Origin: Porphyromonas cangingivalis
GTDB lineage: Bacteria; Bacteroidota; Bacteroidia; Bacteroidales; Paludibacteraceae
Direction: 5' to 3'
Length of the DNA stretch: 47,511 nt
NCBI GenBank assembly: GCA_945902955.1
Contig: CAMDNO010000013.1
Coordinates: 1 to 47,511 of the forward strand
Part shown: positions 9,242 to 19,741 of the stretch, piece by piece
Position numbering within the stretch: position 1 is the stretch's first letter
Layout of the letters: each line of letters opens with the position of its first letter
Notes under the pieces: generated by a model
Told to the model about the DNA's origin: nothing
What the model saw: the letters and a program-made list of their open reading frames with translations, nothing else
Databases searched by the model: none
Program-made: the position numbers and the translations under genes

Positions 9242-12200
9242 ATGGGATTTAACGACATTCTAAAAAAACTTTTTGGCAATAAAGCACAGCGCGATTTAAA
9301 AGAAATTGAACCGCATGTTGAGAAAATTAAACTCGCTTACGAAAAAATTAAAAACCTCACGAACGATGAGTTACGCTCTAAAACAGAGGAAATAAAGCTT
9401 TTTATTCAGAACTATGTTGCCAACGAACGTAACCGTATAGTCGAGCTCAAAGCTTCGATTGAGGAAACAGAAATCAATCTGCGCGAAAAAATTTACAACG
9501 AAATTGATAAACTCGAAAAAGAAATTACCGAGAAATTCGAAAAAGCATTAGAAGAGGTACTTCCGGAGGCTTTTTCAATTGTGAAAGATACAGCGCGCCG
9601 ACTGACAGAAAACGCCGAAATTATTGTTACTGCTACCGATTTCGACCGCAATTTGGCTGCTAAATACGATTTTGTAACCATCGTAGGCGACAAAGCGCAC
9701 TACAAAAACGAATGGACAGCCGGCGGAAACCTTATTAAATGGGAAATGGTGCATTACGATGTGCAGCTTTTTGGTGGTACCGTGCTTCACAAAGGCAAAA
9801 TTGCCGAAATGGGAACCGGTGAAGGTAAAACTCTGGTGGCAACACTACCTGTTTTCCTTAACGCACTGACCCGCAATGGCGTACACGTAGTAACGGTGAA
9901 TGATTACCTCTCGAAACGTGACTCTGAATGGATGGGACCGTTGTATATGTTCCACGGATTGAGTGTGGATTGTATCGACCGTCATCGCCCCAACTCCGAC
10001 GAACGCCGCGCTGCTTATATGGCCGATATTACCTTTGGTACAAATAACGAATTTGGTTTCGACTACCTGCGCGACAATATGGCAACCAGCTCAGCAGATT
10101 TGGTGCAACGCAAACACAACTATGCCATTGTGGATGAGGTCGATTCCGTTTTAATTGATGATGCGCGAACTCCATTAATCATTTCAGGTCCTGTACCCAA
10201 AGGCGACGACCAATTGTTCGAAGAACTTCGCCCCAAAGTGGAACGCCTTGTAAACACACAAAAAACATTAGCTACCAAATATTTAGCCGATGCACGCCGT
10301 ATGATGGCTTCGTCGGATAAAAAAGAACAGGAAGAAGGTGCATTGGCACTTTTCCGTTCGTACAAAGGTATGCCCAACAACAAACCGCTGATTAAATACC
10401 TCAGCGAACAAGGCATTAAAGCACAATTGCTGAAAACGGAAGAATTCTACATGCAGGAGAATAACCGAAACATGCATATTGCTACCGACCCGCTTTATTT
10501 TGTTATTGACGAAAAAAACAAATCGACCGAACTTACAGATAAGGGTATTGACCTGATAACCGATAGTTCGGAAGATACTAAATTCTTTGTATTGCCGGAT
10601 GTAGGAAGCGAAATTGCTGAAATTGAAAAAGATAAATCGCTAACTCCCGAAGACAAACAAAACCGCAAAGATGATTTGAATCAGAATTACGCCATAAAAT
10701 CCGAACGTGTACACACCATAAATCAATTGCTGAAAGCCTATACGCTTTTCGAAAAAGATGTGGAATATGTGGTTATCGAAAACAAAGTAAAAATTGTGGA
10801 CGAGCAAACCGGACGTATTATGGAAGGCCGCCGCTATTCCGATGGATTGCATCAGGCCATTGAGGCAAAAGAAAAAGTAACGGTAGAAGCTGCAACACAA
10901 ACATTTGCAACAATTACGCTACAAAACTACTTCCGTATGTATCACAAACTGTCGGGTATGACGGGTACTGCCGAAACAGAAGCTGGTGAGTTGTGGGACA
11001 TTTACAAATTGGATGTGGTGGTAATTCCTACCAATCGCCCCATTGCCCGTAACGATATGGAAGACCGCGTTTACAAAACCAAACGCGAAAAATACATTGC
11101 CGTAATCGAAGAAATTGACCGCTTAGTGCAAGCTGGTCGTCCGGTATTGGTAGGTACAACTTCGGTTGAAATTTCGGAATTATTAAGCAGAATGCTCAAC
11201 GGACGAAAAATTAAACACAACGTACTGAATGCCAAGTTGCACCAACGCGAAGCTGATATTGTTTCGGAAGCTGGTAGAACAGGTACAGTAACTATTGCTA
11301 CCAATATGGCCGGTCGTGGTACCGACATCAAACTGTCAGCCGAAGTGAAAGCTGCTGGTGGATTGGCAATTATTGGTACCGAGCGCCACGAGAGCCGTCG
11401 TGTGGACCGTCAGTTACGTGGTCGTGCTGGTCGTCAGGGCGATCCGGGTTCGTCAATATTCTACGTTTGTTTGGAAGATGATTTGATGCGTCTGTTTGGC
11501 TCGGAACGTATTTCGGGCATTATGGACAAACTTGGTTTCGAAGAGGGCGAAATGATTGAGCATTCGATGATTTCGAAATCGATAGAACGGGCGCAGAAAA
11601 AAGTAGAAGAAAATAACTTTGGTATTCGTAAACGTTTGCTCGAATACGATGATGTGATGAACTCACAACGCGAAGTGGTTTATAGCAAACGCCGACATGC
11701 CCTGATGGGCGAACGTATTGGAGTGGATATTACCAATATGATTTACGATGCTGCCGAAACCATTGTAGAATCTACAAAAAACAGTAACGACTACCAATTA
11801 CTTCAAGAAGAGCTACTTAAAACTTACGCAATGGAAGTGCCATTCGACGAAACAGTGTTCTCCTCTACCCGTTCGGGCGAGTTGGTACATTTGGTAGGCG
11901 AAGCTGCATTGGCAACCTTCAAACGCAAAATGGACAAATTAGCTGCCATTGCGTATCCTGTTATTAAAGATGTATACCACGAACGCGGCAAACAATACGA
12001 AAATATTTTGGTGCCTGTAACCGATGGTAAACGTGTGTTTAATGTAACGGCACATTTAGAAACCGCGTACAAAAACGAAGCAAAAGAAGTAGTTCATGCA
12101 TTCGAAAAACAAACCCTACTTTATGTTATTGATGATGAATGGAAAGAACATCTTCGTCAGTTGGACGAACTCCGCCAGTCGGTACAGAATGCCAGCTACG

Positions 12201-12553
12201 AACAAAAAGATCCACTTTTAATATACAAATTGGAATCTTTTGGGTTGTTCAAAGAAATGATCGACACCATGAACCGCAAAGTGCTTTCGATACTCATGCG
12301 TGGTCAAATACCAGTGCGTGAGCCCGAACAAGTACGCGAAGCCCGTCCTATTCAGCGGTTAGATTTAAGCCGTTTGCGTACCCAAAAAGAAGAAGCAGGC
12401 AGTCGTAGTTCTGCTCCACAAGATCCTACAAAGCAAGATACCCGCGAAGTGCAAAAAACACAACCAATAATCGCAGATAAAAAAATTGGTAGAAACGAAG
12501 AATGTCCTTGCGGTAGCGGAAAAAAATACAAAAATTGCCACGGAGCGAATTAA
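9242..12553 (+). CDS. secA: Preprotein translocase ATPase SecA
   Basis: ATP-driven motor that pushes unfolded preproteins through the SecYEG channel. At 1103 residues it is longer than the roughly 900-residue enterobacterial form because of inserted segments, mainly around residues 340-480, as is usual in Bacteroidota. Walker A is MGTGEGKT near residues 189-196, and the Walker B/DEVD block ([20 protein letters not shown]) is near residue 297. The helicase-like [24 protein letters not shown] stretch is near residue 715. The C-terminus has the Zn-binding SEC-C motif [13 protein letters not shown], which contacts SecB or ribosomes. Start ATG at 9242 follows an AT-rich leader with an inverted repeat. 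It is followed 130 bp later by lgt. Confidence 0.98.
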   Translation: MGFNDILKKLFGNKAQRDLKEIEPHVEKIKLAYEKIKNLTNDELRSKTEEIKLFIQNYVANERNRIVELKASIEETEINLREKIYNEIDKLEKEITEKFEKALEEVLPEAFSIVKDTARRLTENAEIIVTATDFDRNLAAKYDFVTIVGDKAHYKNEWTAGGNLIKWEMVHYDVQLFGGTVLHKGKIAEMGTGEGKTLVATLPVFLNALTRNGVHVVTVNDYLSKRDSEWMGPLYMFHGLSVDCIDRHRPNSDERRAAYMADITFGTNNEFGFDYLRDNMATSSADLVQRKHNYAIVDEVDSVLIDDARTPLIISGPVPKGDDQLFEELRPKVERLVNTQKTLATKYLADARRMMASSDKKEQEEGALALFRSYKGMPNNKPLIKYLSEQGIKAQLLKTEEFYMQENNRNMHIATDPLYFVIDEKNKSTELTDKGIDLITDSSEDTKFFVLPDVGSEIAEIEKDKSLTPEDKQNRKDDLNQNYAIKSERVHTINQLLKAYTLFEKDVEYVVIENKVKIVDEQTGRIMEGRRYSDGLHQAIEAKEKVTVEAATQTFATITLQNYFRMYHKLSGMTGTAETEAGELWDIYKLDVVVIPTNRPIARNDMEDRVYKTKREKYIAVIEEIDRLVQAGRPVLVGTTSVEISELLSRMLNGRKIKHNVLNAKLHQREADIVSEAGRTGTVTIATNMAGRGTDIKLSAEVKAAGGLAIIGTERHESRRVDRQLRGRAGRQGDPGSSIFYVCLEDDLMRLFGSERISGIMDKLGFEEGEMIEHSMISKSIERAQKKVEENNFGIRKRLLEYDDVMNSQREVVYSKRRHALMGERIGVDITNMIYDAAETIVESTKNSNDYQLLQEELLKTYAMEVPFDETVFSSTRSGELVHLVGEAALATFKRKMDKLAAIAYPVIKDVYHERGKQYENILVPVTDGKRVFNVTAHLETAYKNEAKEVVHAFEKQTLLYVIDDEWKEHLRQLDELRQSVQNASYEQKDPLLIYKLESFGLFKEMIDTMNRKVLSILMRGQIPVREPEQVREARPIQRLDLSRLRTQKEEAGSRSSAPQDPTKQDTREVQKTQPIIADKKIGRNEECPCGSGKKYKNCHGAN

Positions 12554-12619
12554 TTTACAATTTTTCAATTTACAATTTACAATTTTAAATATCACGAAGC
12601 AAATCGTAGTGTAACGAAT

Positions 12620-12638
12620 ATCCCGCCAGAATCGGGAT
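12620..12638. repeat. Short ATCCCG/CGGGAT hairpin
   Basis: ATCCCG-CCAGAAT-CGGGAT in the secA-lgt gap. It belongs to the small CCCG...CGGG palindromes dispersed in this window. The gap also contains three copies of a CAATTT-ACAATT-like AT-rich motif near 12555-12585. Confidence 0.6.
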
Positions 12639-12683
12639 AACAGCGTAGCTTAATAACGCCGCAGGCAAATAACGTTTTTGATT

Positions 12684-13529
12684 ATGAATATAAATGCAAT
12701 AGTTTGGAATGTTGATCCTGAGCTTTTCAGTTTAGGACCTTTACATATTCGTTGGTACGGATTACTTTGGGCTGTAGGTATATGGCTGGCATTATTTGTT
12801 GTTCAAAAACTGTATAAACACGAAAAACTACCCGAAGCGTGGATAGATAAATTGTTTATGTACACCGTTATTGGCACCATTGTAGGCGCAAGGTTAGGTC
12901 ATTGCTTTTTCTACGAATGGAAACCACTCGACGAACCCGTAACATTTTTAGGAATAACATTTACTTATGGAAATTATTATTTATCACATCCGTGGGAATT
13001 GCTTTATGTTTGGAGAGGTGGTTTAGCAAGTCATGGTGGTGCTATCGGAATTGCAATTGCCCTCTATCTTTTCAACAAAAATGTATCGCACAAAGGATTT
13101 GTTTGGGGTTTGGACCGCTTAGTAATTGGAGCAGCACTCACAGCAGCTTCCATTCGTTTGGGCAATCTGATGAATTCCGAAATATACGGAAGCGTTACCG
13201 ACCTACCTTGGGGTTTTATTTTTATCCGCGATGGACAAACGCTCCCCATGCATCCTACCCAAATTTACGAAATGATTTATTGTTTAGTAGCTTTTGCAGT
13301 GGCATGGTGGATGTATTGGAAAAAAGAAGCTTACAAGCAAACAGGATTGATTTTAGGTGTGTTTTTAATTATAACATTTGGCTCACGCATCTTGTTAGAA
13401 TTTATAAAACTCAATCAAGAAGCATTCGAATCGGGCATGTTGCTCAATATGGGTCAAATACTTAGTATCCCGTTTGTAGTTTGGGGAGTTTGGCTTATTT
13501 TCAACAGCAGAAAAGCGTTAAAAAGCTGA
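12684..13529 (+). CDS. lgt: Prolipoprotein diacylglyceryl transferase
   Basis: Inner-membrane enzyme that attaches diacylglycerol from phosphatidylglycerol to the lipobox Cys of prolipoproteins; several such lipoproteins are encoded in this window. The reading frame is open from a TTG at 12678, but ATG at 12684 gives the normal N-terminus (MNINAIVWNVDPELF) and is preferred, for about 281 residues. Conserved Lgt blocks are SLGPLHIRWYGLLW, the His in GGLASHGGAIG, the signature SIRLGNLMNSEIYG (cf. R-x-x-N-x-x-N-x-E) and HPTQIYE. Seven or so membrane helices are predicted. The gene follows secA, matching a joint role in export and lipoprotein maturation. Confidence 0.97.
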   Translation: MNINAIVWNVDPELFSLGPLHIRWYGLLWAVGIWLALFVVQKLYKHEKLPEAWIDKLFMYTVIGTIVGARLGHCFFYEWKPLDEPVTFLGITFTYGNYYLSHPWELLYVWRGGLASHGGAIGIAIALYLFNKNVSHKGFVWGLDRLVIGAALTAASIRLGNLMNSEIYGSVTDLPWGFIFIRDGQTLPMHPTQIYEMIYCLVAFAVAWWMYWKKEAYKQTGLILGVFLIITFGSRILLEFIKLNQEAFESGMLLNMGQILSIPFVVWGVWLIFNSRKALKS

Positions 13530-13702
13530 AATTCAGTGCTCACCAACATCAATCTAACACAGATTAAATAAGAAATGTTATTTTCAGCTAATTACAAATT
13601 TTAAAATATTATCGAATTAACGAAAGAGACGAGCATTTGTCATATACAAATACTTCTTTTTTTAGTTTGGTCTTTTGAAATCAAATATGCTAAAAAAATC
13701 GC

Positions 13703-13710
13703 TATATTTG
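13703..13710 (+). promoter_or_regulatory. Bacteroidota -7 promoter element
   Basis: TATATTTG matches TAnnTTTG, 26 bp before the ATG of the TPR regulator. A TTTTG at 13673-13677 could serve as -33 but its spacing (25 bp) is somewhat long. Confidence 0.5.
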
Positions 13711-13736
13711 CATTACAATTTGACACTAAAACTAGA

Positions 13737-15353
13737 ATGCGACTAATTCTTTACTTTTTAAATACTGCCCTAATTCTATTATTAACAATTTCTTGCAACC
13801 GAGCAACCGACGATTTAGTTCAGGCTGAGCAATTACTTGAGAATCATCCCGACTCGGCTCTCCGCCTACTGAAATCTATACCCAATCAAAAACTATTTTT
13901 TCGGGCAGATAAAGCATTATATGCATTACTCTATAGTCATGCTTTAGATAAAAATGAAATAATTGTTGATTCCGACACCTTAATCAGGATTGCTACCGAT
14001 TACTACAATCAATCTGACCCCTTACATGCAGGATATGCGTGGTTACTACGTTCCCGTATAGCTCAAAACCGCAAAAACGTACCCGAACAAGCAAGCTGTT
14101 TATTAAAAGCTTTAGAGTTTTCTAAATCAGCTGGAGATAATAAATTGTATGCTTTACTGAATTACGAGAAAGCTAAATTACACTTCAATCAACAGCAATT
14201 TGATAAAGCAATAGCCTATTTTAAAGTATCAAATGCGTATTTTGGCAAAACAAATCAACTTCGAAGCATTGTACTAAGCAATATCCACACTGGTTATTCT
14301 TTTTTACATATTCAAAAAACCGACAGTGCACAAAAGTACTACTTCAGAGCTAAAGATATAGCCATACAACTCAAAGACATTGAATTGCTTTCGGTCATTT
14401 TCAAAAGCATTGGCAGTTTGTATTTTGAGCGCAGTGATTATAAAAATGCTTTAAAGTACTTTTATAAAGCCCCTTTTGTTGGAATAAAAATTTACGATAG
14501 TAACAAATACTATTTAATTGCCGATGCTTATATTAAATTAAATCAATTGGATTCCGCTAAGTTTTATATGCGCAAAGTTAAATCATCAACCGAAATTGGT
14601 CCCGATTACTACCGACTTTGGCAGCATATTTACGAAAAAGAAGGCAATTCAACCAAAGCCATTTACTATGCCGATAAAGTAGTAATTACTACCGTTTTAC
14701 TTTACAAACAAAAACTACAAGAAAGTTTTGATGGGTTGGAAAAGAAATACAACTATCAGAACTTGCAACTGGCAAACCAAAAATTAATTATAAAAGACAA
14801 ACAAAACAGTTTATATTTACTAATTTCAATACTGATTATTGTTGCATTTATAGCTACATTCATATTTTGGCGATTACGGGTTAAACAACGACAATTAGCC
14901 ATTCAAAGCCAATCATTGAAACAAGAGACAGCCCTTTTAGAGAAAGAGAAAGAAAACAGTAATTTATTAAAAAAACAACTGGAATTTCAATCCATACTAC
15001 TTTCCAACATTGAAATGCACCGGAAAAATACCGTAAAGCGTCCTGATTTTTGGAAAGATAGTACCAGCCAAATTGTTTCGGATCAATATAAAGCTTTTTA
15101 CAAAGAGTTAACCACGCATATTGATGTAGAATATAATAACTTTACGGTAAGAGTGAAAGAAAAGTTTCCAATTTTAACCGATAGAGATTTGTTTTTTTGC
15201 TGCCTTTTGCTTGCAAAATTCGAGTCGGGCATGATTGCTACAGTTCTGGATGTGAATATCGATTCGGTAAACAAACACCGGCATCGCCTACGCAAAAAGC
15301 TACAAGTTTCCGATTCTACCGAAAACCTTGTTGAATTTTTGCGCAATTTTTAG
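13737..15353 (+). CDS. Membrane-anchored TPR protein with C-terminal LuxR-like HTH
   Basis: Predicted transcriptional regulator of the Bacteroidota TPR/helix-turn-helix type. The 538-residue protein starts with a signal anchor ending in LTISC, a lipobox-like site. About 300 residues of tetratricopeptide-like helices follow (for example FDKAIAYFKVSNAYF and YKNALKYFYKA). A membrane helix lies at about residues 359-378 (YLLISILIIVAFIATFIF), then a charged coiled coil. The C-terminal HTH reads LTDRDLFFCCLLLAKF with DSVNKHRHRLRKKL, echoing the LuxR recognition helix. The layout implies sensing outside the cytoplasm and DNA binding inside. Its targets are unknown; the adjacent small exported peptide at 15551 and the secreted cluster downstream are candidates. 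It is followed by a strong terminator. Confidence 0.8.
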   Translation: MRLILYFLNTALILLLTISCNRATDDLVQAEQLLENHPDSALRLLKSIPNQKLFFRADKALYALLYSHALDKNEIIVDSDTLIRIATDYYNQSDPLHAGYAWLLRSRIAQNRKNVPEQASCLLKALEFSKSAGDNKLYALLNYEKAKLHFNQQQFDKAIAYFKVSNAYFGKTNQLRSIVLSNIHTGYSFLHIQKTDSAQKYYFRAKDIAIQLKDIELLSVIFKSIGSLYFERSDYKNALKYFYKAPFVGIKIYDSNKYYLIADAYIKLNQLDSAKFYMRKVKSSTEIGPDYYRLWQHIYEKEGNSTKAIYYADKVVITTVLLYKQKLQESFDGLEKKYNYQNLQLANQKLIIKDKQNSLYLLISILIIVAFIATFIFWRLRVKQRQLAIQSQSLKQETALLEKEKENSNLLKKQLEFQSILLSNIEMHRKNTVKRPDFWKDSTSQIVSDQYKAFYKELTTHIDVEYNNFTVRVKEKFPILTDRDLFFCCLLLAKFESGMIATVLDVNIDSVNKHRHRLRKKLQVSDSTENLVEFLRNF

Positions 15354-15475
15354 TGTTTTTTCCATCATATATGTCTTGAATTTAGCATGTCCATTTAGTC
15401 GTTAAAACAGAAAGACGCATCCTGCTGTATTTCAGACACATAACTTGGGTCATTTGGGGGCTTGTCCATAAAATA

Positions 15476-15510
15476 AATCCGGTATTTTTGAAAAATATCG
15501 GATTTTTTTT
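15476..15510 (+). terminator. Intrinsic terminator after the TPR regulator
   Basis: Arms AATCCGGTATTTTT (15476-15489) and AAAAATATCGGATT (15491-15504) pair with one G-T exception and run straight into eight T residues. It lies 120 bp after the regulator stop, so it separates the regulator from the genes to the right. Confidence 0.8.
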
Positions 15511-15521
15511 GTATTAATTTG

Positions 15522-15549
15522 TAGGATAAATAATTTAAAATTTATCCTA
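15522..15549. promoter_or_regulatory. 10-bp palindrome abutting the 15551 start codon
   Basis: TAGGATAAAT (15522-15531) and ATTTATCCTA (15540-15549) are perfect inverted repeats separated by an 8-bp AT core and end one base before the ATG. It could be an operator or an mRNA hairpin masking the start of the small exported peptide. Confidence 0.5.
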
Positions 15550-15550
15550 T

Positions 15551-15763
15551 ATGAAAACATTATTTTCAGCTATTGTAATTGTTGCATTCTCGTTTGCAAT
15601 TTATTTTTCGAATCAAAAAACTGACAGTGAAACAAAACTTGTTTTTGGAGACCCTCCGGTAATTGTAATTCCACCAATTAAGTCATTTCAATCTACAACT
15701 ACATTTTATCAGCTCGTTAGTTGTACCTGTGCATTGGATAGCCTGCAATACACGAACGGATAA
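15551..15763 (+). CDS. Small exported peptide
   Basis: A 70-residue product with an N-terminal hydrophobic segment (KTLFSAIVIVAFSFAIYFS) followed by NQKTDSETKL and a short tail with two Cys (SCTCALDS). The hydrophobic start, then N-Q-K-T, recalls small Bacteroidota exported peptides such as the NVEALA class, but the NVEAL motif itself is absent, so that assignment is only a suggestion. It directly follows the TPR/HTH regulator, and its ATG is masked by a palindrome, which suggests regulated expression. It could also be a decayed remnant, since the next 390 bp hold no gene. Confidence 0.4.
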   Translation: MKTLFSAIVIVAFSFAIYFSNQKTDSETKLVFGDPPVIVIPPIKSFQSTTTFYQLVSCTCALDSLQYTNG

Positions 15764-16149
15764 TTGTTATGTTGTTGGTTTTTGTTTGCTATTGTAAATA
15801 ACAAAAAAAAAAGAAAAAGCGACCGACACGAACACAAGTTAATGCATTATTTCAGTCTTGAAGCATAGTAGAGACAGAAATACGGAAACACATGAATGAA
15901 AAACAAAACGCGTTTTCGAGATGAAAAAAACTACTTGGAGTACGACTTTAATCTTGTACTCATTTAGACACATAGAAGTTTGTTTTACAAAAACAAATTT
16001 ATCTATCAGGTAAGTGTAAACCTTAAATTACACCTGACAACCAAGAATATCTTGAAGTATTCATGTTTTGATATGTCAGAGTCTTTTTTCACGATACATT
16101 AATAATATTAGTTTTGATTTAAATAATAATAATTTAATTAAACAGATTT
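15764..16149. other. 386-bp gap with two hairpins, no gene seen
   Basis: No convincing coding frame. Two inverted repeats are visible: GAGTAC (15939-15944) with GTACTC (15957-15962), and TCAG-GTAA-GTGTAA (16007-16020) with TTACAC-CTGA (16029-16038), the latter with a 4-base bulge. The right end carries the promoter motif of the next gene. Confidence 0.5.
16109..16116 (+). promoter_or_regulatory. Bacteroidota -7 promoter element
   Basis: TAGTTTTG fits TAnnTTTG, 33 bp before the ATG of the 16150 lipoprotein, and probably drives the five-gene exported cluster to 21116. The -33 element is not evident. Confidence 0.5.
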
Positions 16150-17148
16150 ATGACAAAAAAATTTTTATTATTCGCTTTTTCAGCGATACTTTTAGCATCC
16201 TGTAATATTGAAAATACGGGAGGTTTATTTCAATCTGCCGATAAAGAAGTCGCTGTAGAATTGTTTTCACACGTAAAGAGAGTTGAAAGTGTTGAGTTTC
16301 TTAACACCTCTGACTACGAAGAATTTCTAACCCTCGAAATGCGTTCGCAAATATCAAAGGACAAACAAGCAATGATGCGGGTGAGTGCAGCAACAGATGA
16401 TGACATAGACACAATCTATTCTTTATCAGAATTACCTGTAATTAAAGAAATTGTTTCAAAAAGTATTATTTATGTTTCAGGAAAAATGGTTACAGAAACT
16501 CAAGATATTACACTTGAAGAAGAAAATATTTTGAATACAATGACTGCCACGCCATTATTACCTGAACAGACAATTAAGAAAACTGAATCGAAAGATGGTA
16601 TGTTGATATCTTATGGTGCAGATGGAAATGTCTTAAGTTCAGAACCCTATCAAGACCCAAACATGAAACCGTTTTTGGACTCTTTGAAATACTATGTTGA
16701 TTTAGCAGAAAAAGAAAGTAGCAAACAATCAGTAAAAGCTCAATCTACTTTTGCGAAAATTAAAAGCAGTACAATGCCAGCAGGTACAAATGTTTGGCAA
16801 ATGGATAATGGTAATGTTGTAATTGAAGAGATTATCAACAGCTCTTCTGAAAATGGAATGCGAGTAAAAGGAATTGTAGGACAAATGCGTTCGCGTACCA
16901 TTACTAATCCTGAGATGGATAAAACCCTTCGTTTTGAATTATTTCAGGGCAGTCAAATGGTATCTCGCAGAACATACCAATACAATGGTAATGAAAAGCT
17001 CAAAAATTCAGTAAAAATGAAAGGGAATGCTATTGAGAATCCTTCAGGGATTATTTCAGAAGTTTTATTTGTAAACGAAAGAGGAATTCCTAAAATAAGG
17101 AAAACTCAGGAAGAATACAAACAAAACCAGATTATTGTACATTTTTAA
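16150..17148 (+). CDS. Lipoprotein of unknown function
   Basis: 332 residues with a lipoprotein signal peptide (MTKKFLLFAFSAILLASC, lipobox LLAS-C at residue 18), so it is expected to be lipid-anchored in the envelope. The mature part is polar and lacks motifs that I recognise; there is a run of acidic and polar residues near 75-115 and a basic C-terminus. It is first of five consecutive plus-strand genes, all with export signals, and 25 bp upstream of the alpha/beta hydrolase. A co-expressed function with that hydrolase is inferred only from position. Confidence 0.8.
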   Translation: MTKKFLLFAFSAILLASCNIENTGGLFQSADKEVAVELFSHVKRVESVEFLNTSDYEEFLTLEMRSQISKDKQAMMRVSAATDDDIDTIYSLSELPVIKEIVSKSIIYVSGKMVTETQDITLEEENILNTMTATPLLPEQTIKKTESKDGMLISYGADGNVLSSEPYQDPNMKPFLDSLKYYVDLAEKESSKQSVKAQSTFAKIKSSTMPAGTNVWQMDNGNVVIEEIINSSSENGMRVKGIVGQMRSRTITNPEMDKTLRFELFQGSQMVSRRTYQYNGNEKLKNSVKMKGNAIENPSGIISEVLFVNERGIPKIRKTQEEYKQNQIIVHF

Positions 17149-17173
17149 TTATTAACCTTCCAAAATTAAAAAT

Positions 17174-18469
17174 ATGAAACGAATAACATTATTTCTTATA
17201 ATTTTAGTTACATTTGCGTTAAATTTAAATGCAGAAAAGAAAATATTTTATATTCATGGAACTTTTGCAAATCAAAAAAAAGCAGAAGACAGAGTTGACA
17301 ACAAGCATAAATTAGGTAGTTACCGAAAAACGTTTACCGATAAGAATGGAACTCTTTGCTGGTATGACTCCGACAATGATTTGCATAGTATTGGCACAAA
17401 TTGTTTTAATACTTTTGTTAAACCACAAGAAGCAAATAACGATTTAATTCTGGTTGGACATAGTATGGGTGGTTCTGTAGCGCGTACTATGTTGAACAAG
17501 TCTGCTAATATTAAAGGACTTATTACTGCTGGAACAGCCAATAATGGCAATATATTTTTCAAAAAGTTATCAAAAGGTGAAGCTTGGTCGTTTTTTGAGA
17601 ATCTTTATTTTAAAGGGTCAAATGCTGTTAACGGCTCAAAAGTAGGTATTGCAAATGCATTGTTGCCTGGATCCGTTTTTGCTGCAGCTGTTACAAGCAG
17701 AGTTGCCTGTTCATATACAAAAAGTGTTGTAACGAATGAGATTTTCAAGTTATGTTTCAATAAATTAATTGTTCCGGGTTTTACCGACAAATATCCATGC
17801 GTTAATGAAATGGCTGAGAACAGTACATTTAACAACAATCTGAATTCACAAAAAATTAATGTTCCTTACATTAATATCTATGGGGCAGAAGATGCATGGC
17901 CGTTTGTACGGTTATTAGGTAGCCAGTTGAATTCCGAAAAAGTATATGACATTAAAAACATTGATATAACATACGACGAAGATGGTGTTAAACTAATCAA
18001 TGATGGACTTTCAATTGTAAATTTCGTTCAAGATGCACACAATCTTTTATATAATGTAATGTCGGTAGCTTCGGTAATAATTTGGAAATATAAATCATCG
18101 AAAGAATATGTGAAGCAGGCACGATATAACTGGGACGATTTGTATAGATATATGGAAACCGACATGCATAACGAAATTTCCAAATTCAACGGTTCGTACC
18201 AATACGAAAAACGAACATATACATATCGTATTTTGGGTAAAACCTACACTTCTACTTCTTACGTACCCGTTGTACGCGAAAATGATGGTATGAATTGCGA
18301 TAAAACCGTAATGCTTCCCGAAACAATGGCTGGGCCCGGTGGACGTATCATAAACATCCGAGCACCGCATGTAAACCATATGGAAATGGGAAATCATCCT
18401 GAAATGAGAAAAATTTTTAAAATAGCTTTTAATACTAATGATTATGCTCCTATCTTTAAATTACAATAA
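17174..18469 (+). CDS. Secreted alpha/beta hydrolase (lipase/esterase-like)
   Basis: Serine hydrolase of the alpha/beta-fold type, exported by a Sec signal peptide (MKRITLFLIILVTFALNLNA). The fold is recognisable from KKIFYIHGTFANQ (oxyanion-hole strand and HG turn, about residues 22-34) and the nucleophile elbow LVGHSMGGSVAR near residue 100. An Asp-containing NIYGAEDAWP block near residue 240 and a late His-rich VNHMEMGNHPEM could supply the rest of the triad. The 431 residues exceed a minimal lipase, so extra domains are present. The substrate is unknown. Its last 32 bases overlap the start of the next lipoprotein, indicating coupling. A smaller paralogue-like hydrolase follows at 19742. 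Confidence 0.8.
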   Translation: MKRITLFLIILVTFALNLNAEKKIFYIHGTFANQKKAEDRVDNKHKLGSYRKTFTDKNGTLCWYDSDNDLHSIGTNCFNTFVKPQEANNDLILVGHSMGGSVARTMLNKSANIKGLITAGTANNGNIFFKKLSKGEAWSFFENLYFKGSNAVNGSKVGIANALLPGSVFAAAVTSRVACSYTKSVVTNEIFKLCFNKLIVPGFTDKYPCVNEMAENSTFNNNLNSQKINVPYINIYGAEDAWPFVRLLGSQLNSEKVYDIKNIDITYDEDGVKLINDGLSIVNFVQDAHNLLYNVMSVASVIIWKYKSSKEYVKQARYNWDDLYRYMETDMHNEISKFNGSYQYEKRTYTYRILGKTYTSTSYVPVVRENDGMNCDKTVMLPETMAGPGGRIINIRAPHVNHMEMGNHPEMRKIFKIAFNTNDYAPIFKLQ

Positions 18470-19724
18470 GCACAATCTTTTAGTTTTGTTTTCAATGTTT
18501 TTATTGTTGGGGTGCAGCTGCACCCCAACTCCTATACCAGAAGTAGAAGGAATAAAACCAATATGGGCAACAAGACTTCCCGGCAATGCCGGAATTTACG
18601 ATGATGGTTTAATAGGTTTGCCAATTTATAATGGTAAAATTATGTTTCATTCAACTTATTCTACAAATCTTGAAAATGAAGATAATAGGGTACATGCTTT
18701 GGATATGGAAACAGGTAAGATAGATTGGACTTACCCTACTAAACAACAAAAAGACAAAGCTCTATTTTTTGGAGGTGTTCCATTTCAGAACAATGAATAT
18801 ATAGTTACAAAAATGCGAAGATACGGTTCAGTATTAACCGACAAATTAATTTGTCTTAATTTGGAAACAGAACAGGAAGTTTGGTTTAAAGAGATTCCTG
18901 AATCGCAATCATACAATACGAACAACGATGTTATAGGAGAAGGTTCTGATTTTTATTATTTTCAACAATCTGATAAAAATGCGACATTATGTAAAGGAGA
19001 TATGCTTAGTGGTGTAACTTCTTCTATTTTACAAATACAATCTGAGGATGGATATAATTACAATGAAGTTACTTCAAATTTAGCTTATCATACAAATAAA
19101 AAACTAATTATTGCAGGAGCATGGGAACGTAACACAAACAATTCAGACTTTTATTCGTACAAGAATTATTTATATCTGATTGATATTAATAAAAACACAT
19201 TGGTAAGAAAGATATTTTCTAATTCCATTGATAAGGAAATGTTAATTGCTCACATTTATTTAATAGAAGATAGAATATATGCAGCTTGTGGCATGTCAAC
19301 GATTTGTTATAACTTAAACACAGATGTTGTTGATTGGACGTATAAATCCACAGAAGCATACAATTACATGACAAATCGAATAGTAGTTAATGAAGGTGTT
19401 GTTTTTCTTTTTGGCGATAATCGTTATGTAGGCTTAGATGCCCAGACTGGCAAAAAACTTTATCAGGGCGATATTCAGTGTGGTAATGCCAATGCATTCA
19501 ATGGGTATGTATATATTGTAGCAAGAGATGCAAGATTGTATATACTTGATATTAAAACAGGTAAAAAACTCCACAGAATTACTTGTCCCGAACGAGCATT
19601 GCCAAACCCAAAATGGGGTGGTGGTTTTTTTACAGCTTGTAAACCACAAGTGTATGGTGATAAACTGTTTGTATTTAGCTGTACAAGTGCGTATTGTTAC
19701 GATGCAGTACCTAAAGAAGAATAA
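18438..19724 (+). CDS. PQQ-type beta-propeller lipoprotein
   Basis: Predicted envelope lipoprotein with a WD/PQQ-like propeller. The start region holds ATG at 18438 and at 18444, then hydrophobic NLLVLFSMFLLLGC with Cys as the lipidation site; either ATG overlaps the hydrolase stop. Propeller blades show repeated motifs such as VHALDMETGKIDWTY, ICLNLETEQEVWF, YVGLDAQTGKKLYQG and LYILDIKTGKKLHRI, roughly 45-60 residues apart. Such folds usually serve binding or assembly rather than catalysis. It lies between two secreted hydrolases and may hold them or their substrate at the membrane, which is inference. Confidence 0.82.
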   Translation: MIMLLSLNYNKHNLLVLFSMFLLLGCSCTPTPIPEVEGIKPIWATRLPGNAGIYDDGLIGLPIYNGKIMFHSTYSTNLENEDNRVHALDMETGKIDWTYPTKQQKDKALFFGGVPFQNNEYIVTKMRRYGSVLTDKLICLNLETEQEVWFKEIPESQSYNTNNDVIGEGSDFYYFQQSDKNATLCKGDMLSGVTSSILQIQSEDGYNYNEVTSNLAYHTNKKLIIAGAWERNTNNSDFYSYKNYLYLIDINKNTLVRKIFSNSIDKEMLIAHIYLIEDRIYAACGMSTICYNLNTDVVDWTYKSTEAYNYMTNRIVVNEGVVFLFGDNRYVGLDAQTGKKLYQGDIQCGNANAFNGYVYIVARDARLYILDIKTGKKLHRITCPERALPNPKWGGGFFTACKPQVYGDKLFVFSCTSAYCYDAVPKEE

Positions 19725-19741
19725 ACAAAAACAACAATTGT

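Noticed and set aside
12678..12683. TTG start for lgt, giving two extra residues
   Set aside because: ATG at 12684 gives a normal Lgt N-terminus; an earlier TTG has no support.
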